Below, one piece after another: positions 1 to 10,674 of a DNA stretch of 64,000 nucleotides. Origin of the DNA: Fonsecaea monophora (Eukaryota > Ascomycota > Eurotiomycetes > Chaetothyriales > Herpotrichiellaceae). Position numbers and translations under genes: made by a program. Every line of letters begins with the position of its first letter. Position 1 is the first letter of the stretch. The notes below the pieces were generated by a model. It saw only the letters and a program-made list of their open reading frames with translations. It was not told the origin of the DNA and ran no database searches. Location: positions 124,001-188,000 of the forward strand of contig NW_019173971.1 in NCBI RefSeq assembly GCF_001642475.1. Direction: 5' to 3'.

Positions 1-2014
1 CACTCCTCCTTTTCGACTTAGAATATTGCGTGCGTATCACCAGGTCCTGAAGCCGCGTCTGCCCTTCTGCTGATCATGATGCTTTTATACCGACACTCGG
101 ATTTCCCCCGATCAAGGCGGAGAGAGGACCCTTTCGTGGCTACGAACAAAAACGCCAAGTGCGATGACACGAGTTCCCGTGTCAGCAACCGTTCTGGAGC
201 ATCCAGTAGGAGCGTTACATGGGCAGATCTTGGACATATACTATGTACCTGCCAAGGTCTGATAGCCCGTAAGATTTTTGGGAGCCGCCCGAAGCGTTGA
301 TTACATACACAAACTCTATGCAATTGGTATGGATTCACTTTCTTATGAAGCCAGCCAGCTTTTCCCTGAACAATGCACCAGATCCCACAAATGCCGCCGG
401 TTTTATCTTCCATTTTGGGCAGAGAGGTTGATATTATCAGCGTCGTCACTCCGGAGCTAATTTTGGTGTTGAGCGGATTCAGAGGACGATAGGTATTATT
501 ATTACAACAGGCAACTTACCGTGGGATAATGTTTCATCCTGCTGAGACGAGAAGGCTCGCCACTCTTCGAAGAACGATCAGAGCAAATACTGGCTAACAG
601 CTTCCTGGTTGCAATGAGGCCGTACATACTCGCCCTCTGTGTCTGGCGTCTCTGGTACAGTACACCGCCGGCATTTGTTGCTGGTCTCCCAAGAAAAGAA
701 TTTTTACAGCCCGATCAGAGGTTTAAGGCTAAGTAACAAGCCCTGCTGACAACATGAACAGATGACAATCTTAGGAACACAATGAGTATATGTGCGGGTT
801 TGGGACATGTACTGGATCTCTCCTCCGGCTGCCAGCTCGCGGCCGCTCTCCCGCTTCCACCTGCTCCAGGTGTTCGTCATATGCGGGAAGACCCGTGTCA
901 CGCTGTGGCGCCTGACAAGTATCTTCACAGGAGAAGAAGAGAGGACTGCTTATTGAGAGCCTGTGTGCGAAGGAGGTGCTCTAAGCGATTTGTCTCTCAT
1001 TATTCCTGCTGCTCTATCATTGAGGATGGAAAATGCCGATGTTCAACAGGGAACTACTCGCCCACCTGTATATTTCCTTTCTCCACTGAACATTCTTTGG
1101 CAAGTTGAGTGTTGGTGGTATAGAGGCGGGTCTAGGCAAGCAGGGCAGTAGTTACCTCGTATCCATGGCCATGCCATTGCCGTTCAGACCACAGCCCCAG
1201 CTTGCCCTCTGACGTCAGACATACGGACAGCATTGATGGTTTGCGATGATCTTCAATATCACCATCTAGTCAGAGCCTCATTTCGAAGACCCAGCTGGCA
1301 GTCAATGAGTAGCTCTTCAGCGCCCCTCGATTCACACTATCCCCACGATGCGTGTCGTCGGCCTCAGGAGAAGAAGACTTCAGATCCGCAGAAAGACAGG
1401 AAGACTGCTTTCTGTCGTGACTCTGACACCACTTTCTTTCCTTTATACTCAAACCAAGCCTTGTTCTCGGGGCTTCCCACACCACCATTCATACTTCAAC
1501 TTCATCATCACTGGTCAAGTCTCTTGATATTTGCCTTCTCAGAGCTCAGGGTTCAGTCGTATCCTCTTGTCCCTGTCCTTGATTTCCGTTGGTTGAAGAA
1601 CACCATGCATATACAAACTAGCAAAAACCCCAGATCAGAAAACCCCACATTGTGGTCATTCCTGGGGATCTATCGGACGATTATATTGACTGGATTCGAT
1701 ATTGTATGGACTCACTGCGATGTCGGAGGGAATCTGGCATCAATAGGCTTTCCTTTCAGTCACGGACCTATTGGCTCTGCCCATTTGCAACTAACATACG
1801 AGGAGTTGCCGGCTCTCTTCCGAAACTTTCTCGCTGCCCATCATTATTCCCCAAAGCGGGTTCCCCAATTTCTAGGCGCATCCTCGGTATATCATCAAAG
1901 GTTAATTATCAAGCCTGCCCAAGAATTCAAGTTGGGAGTATATTGTGCTGGTTCAAAGAAACATATTGCTGGATATCTAACCATCTGGCCGTCTCAAATA
2001 GTATCCAATTCAAG
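1..2014. other. Upstream intergenic region, no supported gene
   Basis: No reading frame here shows a recognisable domain or an intron-exon pattern with conserved protein on either side. The longest frame (1236-2018, +) begins with an ATG and stays open for 260 codons. Its composition is rich in His, Ser, Pro and Trp with no recognisable motif, and its stop overlaps the fumarase start. The last few hundred bases are probably the promoter and 5' leader of the fumarase. Confidence 0.5.
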
Positions 2015-3764
2015 ATGACCACGGGAAACGAGAAGGGATCGGTGAGGTTTTCCCGTTTACTTATATCACGGTATATTTGGCTAACTGTTCTGTTATACAC
2101 CAGACTCGCACGGAGACGGATGCGATTGGCTCCATCGAGGTAGCCCTGTCCTTTGAAAGCTATGCGTTGACGAGGACACTCCTGACTTGTTACGCTGTGG
2201 TTAGGTCCCTTCTGACAAATACTGGGGTGCTCAAACGCAACGGTTAGTATCAGCCTCCCCTGTTCTTTGTGCTTGTCCTGATGTCAGAACGGATACATAG
2301 CTCATTTCAGAATTTTCGGATCAACCAGGAACGCGATCGCATGCCAACCTCGGTGATCCGTGCCTTTGGTATCATCAAGGGTTCTGCAGCAAAGGTCAAT
2401 GTGGAGCATAACGCACTCGGTAAGTTGTATCTCCTTCTTTCGTGCCAAGGCTTTGCAGACGGTGATGACCAGGGATGACTGAAGGATGACGATAACAGAC
2501 GCGAAACTTGGACAAGCCATTCAGCAGGCGGCCGGGGAAGTGGCTTCGCTGGCACTGATAGACCACTTCCCTTTGGTGGTATGGCAAACTGGGTCAGGCA
2601 CGCAGACCAACATGAACTCCAACGAAGTCATCTCGAATAGAGCCAACGAGATTCTTGGTCATCCGCTCGGTCAGAAGAAGCCGGTCCATCCCAATGACCA
2701 TGTCAACATGTCCGGCTCTTCAAACGATGGGTTTGCAACTGCCATGCATATCGCTGCTGTACTGGACCTGGAGGACCTGTTACTCCCAGCATTGACTAGC
2801 CTCCGCGACATCATGAAGAAGAAGAGCGAGCAATTTGCTCATATCATCAAGATCGGACGGACTCACCTCCAAGATGCCGTGCCACTCTCACTGGGACAGG
2901 AATTCTCTGGCTTCGAGAAGCAACTCGAGCTGGGAATCCAGCGGGTCGAACAAGGACTCGAAGGTCTCCGCTTTCTGGCCATGGGTGGCACGGCCGTGGG
3001 GACAGGTTTGAACACATACAAAGGATTTGACGAGGCCTTTGCGGCTGAAGTCAGTCGGGTCACCGGCAAACGCTTCTTCACGGCACCCAACAAATTCGAA
3101 GCCATTTCCGCGAACGACGCCATTGTCTATGCCTCTGGCGCACTCAACACGGTGGCCTGCTCCCTGTTCAAGATTGCCCAGGATATCCGCTTCGAAGGGA
3201 GCGGACCACGGTGTGGCTTGGGGGAATTGCTCTTACCCGAGAACGAACCAGGCTCGTCTTTCATGCCGGGTAAAGTGAATCCGACACAATGTGAAGCCAT
3301 GACCATGGTCTGTGCGAAGGTCGTAGCGAACCACGCAGCCATCACTCTGGGAGGTCTGAGCGGACAGTTTCAATTGAACGCGTTCAAGCCCCTCTTGATC
3401 TCTGATTTCCTGCACTCGGTGCGGATCTTGAGCGACGCCATGCGCAGTTTCGAGAAGAACCTTCTGGAGGGGCTCCGCGCGGACGAGAGACGCATCAACT
3501 ACCTGCTGGGACAGAGGTGAGTTTCATATCCATCTCCCCGGTTGTCCGGCCTTCACAAAGATGCCGTTTTTCTGACATACACACAGCCTGATGCTCGTGA
3601 CGTGCCTTAGCGGGAGACTGGGGTATGACTTGGCCTCAAAGGTCGCGAAGCATGCTTATAAGCACGATCTCACCCTCAAGGCCAGCGCGGTGGAGCTCAA
3701 CGCTCTGAGCGAAGAAGAATTCGACCTTCTCGTACGGCCTGAGAATATGATTGCTCCGTCATAG
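2015..3764 (+). CDS. Fumarate hydratase, class II, without mitochondrial presequence
   Basis: Class II fumarase catalyses reversible hydration of fumarate to malate. Six exons fit: 2015-2041, 2104-2139, 2205-2242, 2301-2419, 2499-3516 and 3587-3764, giving 471 aa with every junction in frame. The signature GSSFMPGKVN lies at about residues 325-334, SGTQTNMNSNE near 107-117, and the active-site region GRTHLQDA near 193-200. The N-terminus reads MTTGNEKGS and then goes directly into the conserved start of the fold (TRTETDAIGSIEVPSDKYWG), so no cleavable presequence is visible. I infer a cytosolic enzyme. It might be a second copy beside a mitochondrial one elsewhere. The start was chosen because it is the only ATG that splices into the fold; a longer upstream frame to 1652 looks like leader sequence. 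Neighbour downstream on the same strand: an ACAD10-like kinase. Confidence 0.92.
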
Positions 3765-4602
3765 TCAACCCGGGACAAGTGCCAAGGCGGGTAGACGTCG
3801 AGATTGGTGATAGAAATAGCGCATCTAGAGGAATCGCGGAGTTCACTTCGAAGTATCTTTTCTGGTTTGGGTTTGATCAACTGGTTTGCTGGTTGGTAGG
3901 AAACTCGACTATACGAGGTGCATGCGATCTCACAACAACCCAACTGCCTGATTATCCTAGATCTAGGGCGGCGAATGCGGCCGACGCGCTGGGTAAGATT
4001 ATTTCGGCGCATGTCCGAGTTTCTAACCGACTTACGTCTCAATAAACAAATAGAATTCAATGGGGCGGATTGGGACAGAACTCTCCACGACATCTGTTAT
4101 AGGTACTTATACAGTCATTACCCGAGGTAATACCAGGTCCCCTTCCATCATGCTGGGGACACAAGGCCAAAGAGGCAATATATTGAACAAAGACACCCTT
4201 TCGTTGAAATCGAAAGCGAAGGCGATAAGATAGGGGCGTCGTTGGGCTGACTCCAGCAAGCTAAGCTGCCACTTACACTTTACACAGTATTTTGTGGTTT
4301 CTTAAGCTGTGATTATCAAAACCATCACAGCCTTGCTACCGAGGATTTCCCCTCTTTCTCATTTCCCAAGATATACGAGGCCATGAGGCGCAAGACTCGA
4401 CGGCCATCAACCTCTTCGGGACATAATTGTTGTAGCCGAACAACCTCGGGTCTACATTCCAGACACGGAACATCTCTCGTCATCTTCGACCTGCGCTTTA
4501 CGATTGACGATCGACAGGGACATGAAATAGGGAGCCATTCATTGCAAAAAGACATCGTTAAGGGGTCCGTTATCACCCATTACCTACCGGAGGCAGTCAA
4601 CC
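3765..4602. other. Intergenic, fumarase 3' / kinase 5' region
   Basis: Short open frames only, without recognisable motifs or convincing splice structure. It probably contains the fumarase terminator and the promoter of the kinase-like gene. Confidence 0.5.
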
Positions 4603-6048
4603 ATGGTGACCCCTACCGCGGATGGTCTAGCGTCGCGGCATGGCCTTGACGATGCTGCTCTCGGCCAGTATCTCGTGGGAACGCCCTCGATGCCGCCGCT
4701 GAAGTTGCCCGTGGTGTCGACAAAGATTGGCTACGGTCAGAGTAATCCGACGTACTATGTCGATGATGCAGCGTAGGTGGTCTCTACGTTCAAAGTTATG
4801 GCTCTGTTCGACACAACTAATACGGTGCTTTGTTAGAGGTACCCGACTGATTCTCAGAAAGAAGCCAGCTGGCCAAATCATCAGCAAGGTCGCACATCAG
4901 GTTGACCGCGAATATCGCGTGTTGAAAGCCCTGGGGACGGTGGAAGGGTTCCCCGTGCCAAAGGTGTACGCGCTATGTATGGACGATTCTGTCATCGGCA
5001 CGGCGTTTTACGTACGTTATGCCTCTTGCGTGATCCGAAAATCTCCCCGTGAAAGCTTTTGCTCGGGCTAACTGGGAATCGAATGCTGGGACAGGTCATG
5101 GAGTTTGTCAAGGGGAGGATATTCACCGATTACAGCCTCCCAGAGCTATCGCCCTCGGATCGGCGCAAGGCGTGAGTCGAGCGAAAATTCATCTGCGCCT
5201 GTCTCGAGTGTCAGGGCTAACACCGCGTCTTGTTCGCTAGCTGGTTCTCGCTGGTCGAGACCCTCGCGTGGCTTCATTCCATTGACCCGTTTTCCATCGG
5301 CTTGGAAGGATTCGGCAAGACCACGGGGTTCTACGCGCGGCATTGCAACACCTTTGCGAGGATCGAGGCCGAACAGGCCAAGATCACAGACAGCGAGGGA
5401 AAGCCGCTGGGGAGGGCGCACGAGCACTACGATGAAATTCTCGACTACGTGAGGAGGAATCTACCCGGTGACCGCTACGCGATTGTTCACGGGGACTATA
5501 AATTCGACAATGTTGTGAGTAATCTGCTCGTCAGGCGCCCACCGACAGAGTTACCATTTGCCCCTAACATAATAGTGATACAGATCCTCCACCCTACCGA
5601 GCCACGAGTCATCGCGATCCTGGACTGGGAACTTTCCACCATTGGGCACCCGCTAATGGACGCCGTCTTTATCGTCTCATCTTTCTGGAACGAAAAATAC
5701 AAGAACGCCACCGGCGGCTCTGGTGTCGTTGGCGCCGCACGCTCCTCGACACCTCTCTCCACCGTCAGCGGTGTCCCCAGCGCCGACGAGCTGATAGACC
5801 GGTACAGCGAGATCGTCGGGTTTGATCCGCGCAAGGAAGGGGGAGGCAAGGACTGGGAAGTCGCAAAGATCTTTCACCATGTCCGTGGGAGCACGATCAC
5901 GCACGGGATCCAGGCGAGGACGATCCGCGGCCAGGCAAGTAGCGAGTTCAGCCATTTGTATTTCGAGTATACCAAGTCAGGTCTGGACATTGCGTGGAGG
6001 ATTGTGCAGGATTTGAAGGCAAGCGAGACGCCGTTGGCGAAGATCTGA
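4603..6048 (+). CDS. APH/ACAD10-type phosphotransferase
   Basis: Protein of the aminoglycoside phosphotransferase/choline kinase fold, closest in layout to the kinase-like part of ACAD10/ACAD11. Five exons: 4603-4772, 4837-5011, 5095-5171, 5241-5514 and 5584-6048, giving 386 aa. Seen directly: the N-lobe start (IGYGQSNPTYYV), a Lys-containing strand (TRLILRKKP), then DREYRVLKALG, and the catalytic loop VHGDYKFDN (Brenner-type H-G-D). The metal-binding Asp lies in ILDWELSTIGHPLMD. In animals this fold is fused to an acyl-CoA dehydrogenase and phosphorylates hydroxyacyl-CoA intermediates; here it stands alone, as is usual in fungi. The substrate is unknown. A choline- or sugar-kinase role cannot be excluded. 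It lies 838 bp downstream of the fumarase on the same strand, but nothing shows joint control. Confidence 0.85.
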
Positions 6049-7081
6049 TGGCATGACTTGATGTGATGGTCCTTCGTGAGTATCTATACGAAAATTGAAC
6101 TGCTTGGTTTCAAACTGCGGAATGGTGGTTGGGTGGGTGGACTTCAACTCGGCCTCTCTCAGCAGAGGGAAACTTGTGCTCAAGCAGTTTCGTCATAGTT
6201 ATTATTCGATAAGAGTTCAAAGCAATGCCTGATAAATAATGCATCGCAACACCTTCTTGATCACCATCGAAAGCAGAGTGGGTTCCGTCAACCCCACAAA
6301 CTGGGACCCAACTGGGACCCTCCGTCCCAATTCAGCCTCGTCGTTCCGAAAGCGGATTTGTCATTTCCCAGCAAAAAATCGTTAAACTTTGGGCTCGGCA
6401 GCATCTTCAAACCTCTGTTTGAGGATGAGAAGAACAACCTTCCGATCCTCGAGAATATAACAATGTCTCTTTTTTCCGCGAATATATTCCCTTGGCCGTG
6501 CTGTATCCGCTAAGCTTGCGGGTTTCCCGAGGTCGCGGCTTGTTCAAACATGGGGAACCCTTGGCGATGGTCACAACCAATCCTTTCATTCTGGACCTGG
6601 TGACTCCCACACGTCGTCGCATTCGCTAAAACGATCTTGGAGATTGGTAGACACATGTATACATGTCCTTGCACGCACAGCTTCTCCAACGGTACCACCA
6701 TTTACAGTTAACCGACTAGCAGAGGTGGGCATCGGACACCATAGCTCTCCCGTCCTGCTTAATCTGACCCCATTCGTACGGTGTATGTCTCACAGCACGC
6801 AGCATCGACCACTCACTCGGCCTGAATGATGGCCACATTCGTCAAGACCCTGGGTGTTCTTCCCCATTTGGTACCGTCGACTTCGGGTATGTATACAATC
6901 GGCATGCCCGAGGCTATCGAAACAGAGATTCTCATCATCAAGACCAACATCAACGGGTTCAACCCCGCCTTTCAAGGAATTCGATAAATGAGAACTTCAA
7001 AGCTCAGAGAGAGAGTATCTCTTCTGTTTCTTCCAATCTGTCCATAGAGGACGTCGTCTGTCTTTGGGATTGGCCCTCAAA
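6049..7081. other. Intergenic, kinase 3' / transporter promoter
   Basis: About 1 kb with no supported gene. Small frames on both strands have no motif. A GAGAGAG run precedes the transporter start and probably belongs to its leader. Confidence 0.5.
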
Positions 7082-8630
7082 ATGCAGAAATACCAGCTCC
7101 TGTGCATTATCTTCGTCACTTTTGGCTCCTTCTTCTACGGCTATGACTCTGGTGAAGAGCCTCCAAAGATCCATTGTTATGGCGTGTCAGTGTGCTGACT
7201 CTCTCCAGGATGTACAACATCGGTCTTGGGCTATTCGTCCTTCATCGAATACTTCGACCTCAATGCAACGACTATCGGAGCCTTCGGATCTGCCTACTAC
7301 GGCGGCGGTGCCGTTGGGTGTTTCCTCAATTACTATCTGCCTGACAAGTTTGGACGTCTACGGACCATCCAGGCGTCCTGCGTCCTCGGGTTGATCGGCT
7401 CGGCCATGCAAGCTGGGGCAACCAACTTCCCTGTCTTCTGTACCGGACGTGTCATCACTGGCATCGCAACAGGAACCATCTTTTCTGTGTGTCCGACATA
7501 CGCTTCAGAGATAGCGACTCCAGAGATCAGAGGGCGTGTTGGCTCGCTCTACGCGTTCAACGTCAACTTTGCATACATGCTGACCGAGTGGGTGGGTCTC
7601 GGTTTCTACTACATCAAGGGCAACGCCGCATGGCGCACTCTGCTGGGGCTCCAGCTCGCCCCGGCCGCTTTCATGCTGGTTGCCTCGTTCTGGATGCCCT
7701 TCTCGCCTCGGTGGCTGATCATGAAGGGACGAGAGGACGAGGCGCTGGAAGTGCTCCGGAAGCTGCACGAGGGCGTCGAGGGATACGAAGAGGACTTTTA
7801 CGTCAAGGAGTTCCACCAGATCAAGACGCAGTACCAGATCGACAAGGCCAACAAGCTCGGCCTCGTCGCCATCTTCAAGAAAAAGTCGTACCGGAAACGC
7901 ATGTACCTGATTCTGTTGTTTGTGAGCTTCTGCCAGTTCACCGGCATCATCCCGCTCCAGAACTACCAGGTCACAATCTACACGAAGCTGGGGTTCACCA
8001 ATGTCTTTAGCCTGATCCTAACAGGTATTTGGGGCACCTTGGGTTGCTTGTCGACGATTACCGCCAGTCAAATTGTCGACAGGCTGGGTCGACGACATCT
8101 GATGGTACGTAACTGCACTGCAAACAACTCACACTTATCCAGCGATATCATCAAACTGACACGCACCCCCCCCAAAAAATAATAGTTTGTGTCATACAGC
8201 TTCATGATCCCCGGGGGCATCCTGCTGGTGGCCCTCTGGGCCAGCTTCGAAGCCACGCACAGCACCAACTTCTCGCTGGGCAAGGCCGTCATCTTCGGCA
8301 TGTTCTTCTACGGCTTCGGCTACGGCGGCTTCATGAACACCTTCTTCCCCGTCTACTGCACCGAGATCATGCCGACCAACATCCGCGCCACGGGCACCGC
8401 GAGTGGCTACGCGCTCTTCAACCTCATCGTCATCATGCTGGTCCAGGTGACACCCATGGCCATCGAGGCCATCAGCTGGAAGTACTTTATGATCTTTGTC
8501 ATCTGCGACGTCGTCTTCATCGTCATCTTTATCCTGTTTTACCCGGAGACCAAGAATAAGACGTTGGAGGAGATCAGTGCCATTTTTGGTGATGAGGTAT
8601 GTATAACAACCCTCTTTCTCTCCCTCCTTC

Positions 8631-8680
<50 letters not shown>

Positions 8681-8863
8681 GAAGTTGTCCCAAGGCGATG
8701 CCCGCACAACAAAGCTAATCCCGGGTTCGTTGTATCCCAGGTCGCCGAGACGCTCGAAGAAGCCGGCCAACATGTCAGCGAAGTCCTGCACGAGCACGAG
8801 CATGACCACGACCATGAAAAGGCCGCGCATCACGTCGACCACGTCGCCGTCAAGAGTGCGTAA
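7082..8863 (+). CDS. MFS sugar transporter with His-rich C-terminal tail
   Basis: Major facilitator of the sugar porter family, plasma membrane. Four exons: 7082-7151, 7209-8104, 8186-8596 and 8741-8863, giving 499 aa, somewhat short at the N-terminus. Family marks seen: YGYDS in helix 1, DKFGRLR between helices 2 and 3, a PFSPRWLI motif before the central loop, DRLGRRHLM between helices 8 and 9, and YPETKNKTLEEI after helix 12. These place it among sugar or polyol uptake carriers; the substrate cannot be read from sequence. The last exon adds a 41-residue cytoplasmic tail with alternating His/Glu/Asp (HEHEHDHDHEKAAHHVDH). Intron 3 (8597-8740) contains a TC microsatellite, is 144 nt long and has no in-frame stop. 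Codons are GC-rich from 7209 onward, as in an expressed gene. Confidence 0.9.
8634..8677. repeat. (TC)n microsatellite inside transporter intron 3
   Basis: A near-perfect run of about 44 nt of TC dinucleotides between the donor at 8597 and the acceptor at 8740. It acts as an extended pyrimidine tract, although it sits about 60 nt upstream of the acceptor. Its frame matches the flanking exons, so an unspliced message would encode Leu-Ser repeats. Confidence 0.95.
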
Positions 8864-9543
8864 AAGATCAATAACAGGGACAAAGAGGGAGAGAAGACAA
8901 ACGGCGGGGTTTGTGCGATGAAGAGGACGCAAAGACACACGAATCTAGTATTTTTGGTAGTAGCTCCTACACTACCCTAGCCCCTTGGATTTTATCTTGG
9001 TCTTGGAGGCTCGGTATGAAGAGGCTGGGACGTGGCGTGATCCGAGAGGATGACCGCGCTCTATGAGGGTATCAGGAGCAGTAGCATTTTACATTAGTTC
9101 CAAGATATGTAGGGTTTCCTGTGTGCGAGAACGACTTTACCTTCTCGAAAAAATTAACGCTTGATCGGCAAAGCCGTACTCATACACGGTAGTGGCCAAC
9201 CATAATATACTATTCAAGACTCGTTTTGAGAGAGAGAACAGACCGACCCGCTTAGCCTATCAGATTTCTTGCTGTAGACGCGGTTGACAAGACACCCGTT
9301 TCGTCCTGTGCACTTGTGGGAGGAAGAATCTCGATCTCTATCAAATTGCGAACTCTATGGCCCACCATTTTCTCTCTCTCTCTCTCTCTTTCTCCTGTCT
9401 TGCTCTTGACAGTACACTGTATGATCCCTTCATAGAAGTTTTCCTTACATCGCAACTAGAGTTGCACCACTATACTCGGTTAGATAGGTATCATTTGTAA
9501 AATGCTCTGACCAGTCCACCACCAAGACTTTTCGGCTGAGGTC
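8864..9543. other. Convergent intergenic region with a second TC repeat
   Basis: 3' sides of the sugar transporter (+) and the zinc-knuckle gene (-). It contains a shorter TC microsatellite at about 9370-9389. No coding potential seen. Confidence 0.6.
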
Positions 9544-10674
9544 TCATACACCAAGAGCAGAACCTCTCTCGACAGCTTCAAGCTGATTCGCCGTGACGAG
9601 GAACTTGACGTGCTGTGAACACAGAATGCCTTTAGTGCCTCCACCACCACAGAGACGGCAATGGGGGCAACTCACCTGCGAGAACTCGCGGCATCCTCGA
9701 CCATTCAGCCATCTCACGTTGGTGTTCAGGAAGATGGTGCAGGGCTGCGGAGCCAGCTGGGTCAAGCGCACGAGCTCGTAAACACCCAACACGTCGGCGG
9801 GGTAGGCGAACTCGTTGTCCATTTCACCCGCAGCGAATGCATCCGGGTATGTCTCCTCGTTGACTCTCAGCCACTCGGGCGTCAGGAGGTATGGGTTGTC
9901 TCGCTCCACGAACTTGTACCGGTACGCGTTGTAGCAGATGTTGATCTGACTGAGGCACGGGAAATACATCAGGATCATCCTGCGGACCGTGTCGAACCCG
10001 CTGTCCACAGTCCGACCCGACAGGCCGCTGATATCGAGCTCTGTGATCCGATATCTCAGCGACGACCAGGTCGGTGCGCAGATCTTGGAGAACGCGCGAT
10101 CGTAGTTCTCCTCGTCCCAGACGACCCTCATCCGACCGTTAAATGACCGCCTTTGCGCCTTTCGGGAATCTGCGCGCATCTTTTTGCACACGAGTCCGAG
10201 ACCGCCGTAGTCGTGGCCCTGCACCACTATTTCAGACGTCGGCCCGGCTTCATAGTATTGTACTCCTTCGAACGATTCCATGCGCGGACTCATAAAGACC
10301 ACCACACCGTGTTGCTCCTCGTAAACGAACTTGTAGACCTTGTCCTGGAGTTCCTGGGGCAGCTTGAAGAACGGGAATGGGGCATATAAGGGGGACTGGG
10401 CGCGTGGGGAGGATGCACCCCTGTCTCCAGACCAGTCGTCGTCCCAGCTCGGGGTACCATATGCAACGTCGTTCGGTTCACTGGGAAGATCGTCCCATCC
10501 TCGACCGAGCCCGCCACAACTACCTCGATTCGTCGCGCCATAGGGTCGGAGTTTCGGGTGGGCGACCCAGCACTGGCTCGTGGTGTGGCCGTACTTGCCG
10601 CACTGGGGGTGGGTACATCTGATCGGACGTTGGTGAGGATATGATCGATGCTTTCTGGGTGTTCTTGGTGTCAT
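9544..10674 (-). CDS. Zinc-knuckle protein with 2EXR (F-box-like) domain
   Basis: Single-exon protein of 376 aa starting at the ATG at 10672-10674; the frame runs a little further upstream but without another ATG. Near the N-terminus is a CCHC-type zinc knuckle, spaced C-x4-C-x4-H-x4-C (C20, C25, H30, C35). After an acidic low-complexity linker comes FPFFKLPQELQDKVYKFVY (about residues 100-118), the start of the 2EXR/F-box-like domain common in Pezizomycotina, followed by a leucine-rich region. A second Cys cluster (C336, C339, C342, C352) near the C-terminus could bind another metal ion. 2EXR proteins are abundant and largely uncharacterised; a role as substrate adaptor is possible but unproven. 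The gene converges with the transporter and stands alone. Confidence 0.75.
   Translation of the reverse strand: MTPRTPRKHRSYPHQRPIRCTHPQCGKYGHTTSQCWVAHPKLRPYGATNRGSCGGLGRGWDDLPSEPNDVAYGTPSWDDDWSGDRGASSPRAQSPLYAPFPFFKLPQELQDKVYKFVYEEQHGVVVFMSPRMESFEGVQYYEAGPTSEIVVQGHDYGGLGLVCKKMRADSRKAQRRSFNGRMRVVWDEENYDRAFSKICAPTWSSLRYRITELDISGLSGRTVDSGFDTVRRMILMYFPCLSQINICYNAYRYKFVERDNPYLLTPEWLRVNEETYPDAFAAGEMDNEFAYPADVLGVYELVRLTQLAPQPCTIFLNTNVRWLNGRGCREFSQVSCPHCRLCGGGGTKGILCSQHVKFLVTANQLEAVERGSALGV

Noticed and set aside
1236..2018. Long + frame (260 codons) ending in an overlap with the fumarase ATG
   Set aside because: No domain and no protein-like composition; it lies in what should be the fumarase promoter and leader. 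A chance open frame is the simpler reading.
8192..8938. Long minus frame opposite the sugar transporter, with Arg-Glu repeat
   Set aside because: Mirror of GC-rich transporter codons and of the TC repeat; no independent evidence.
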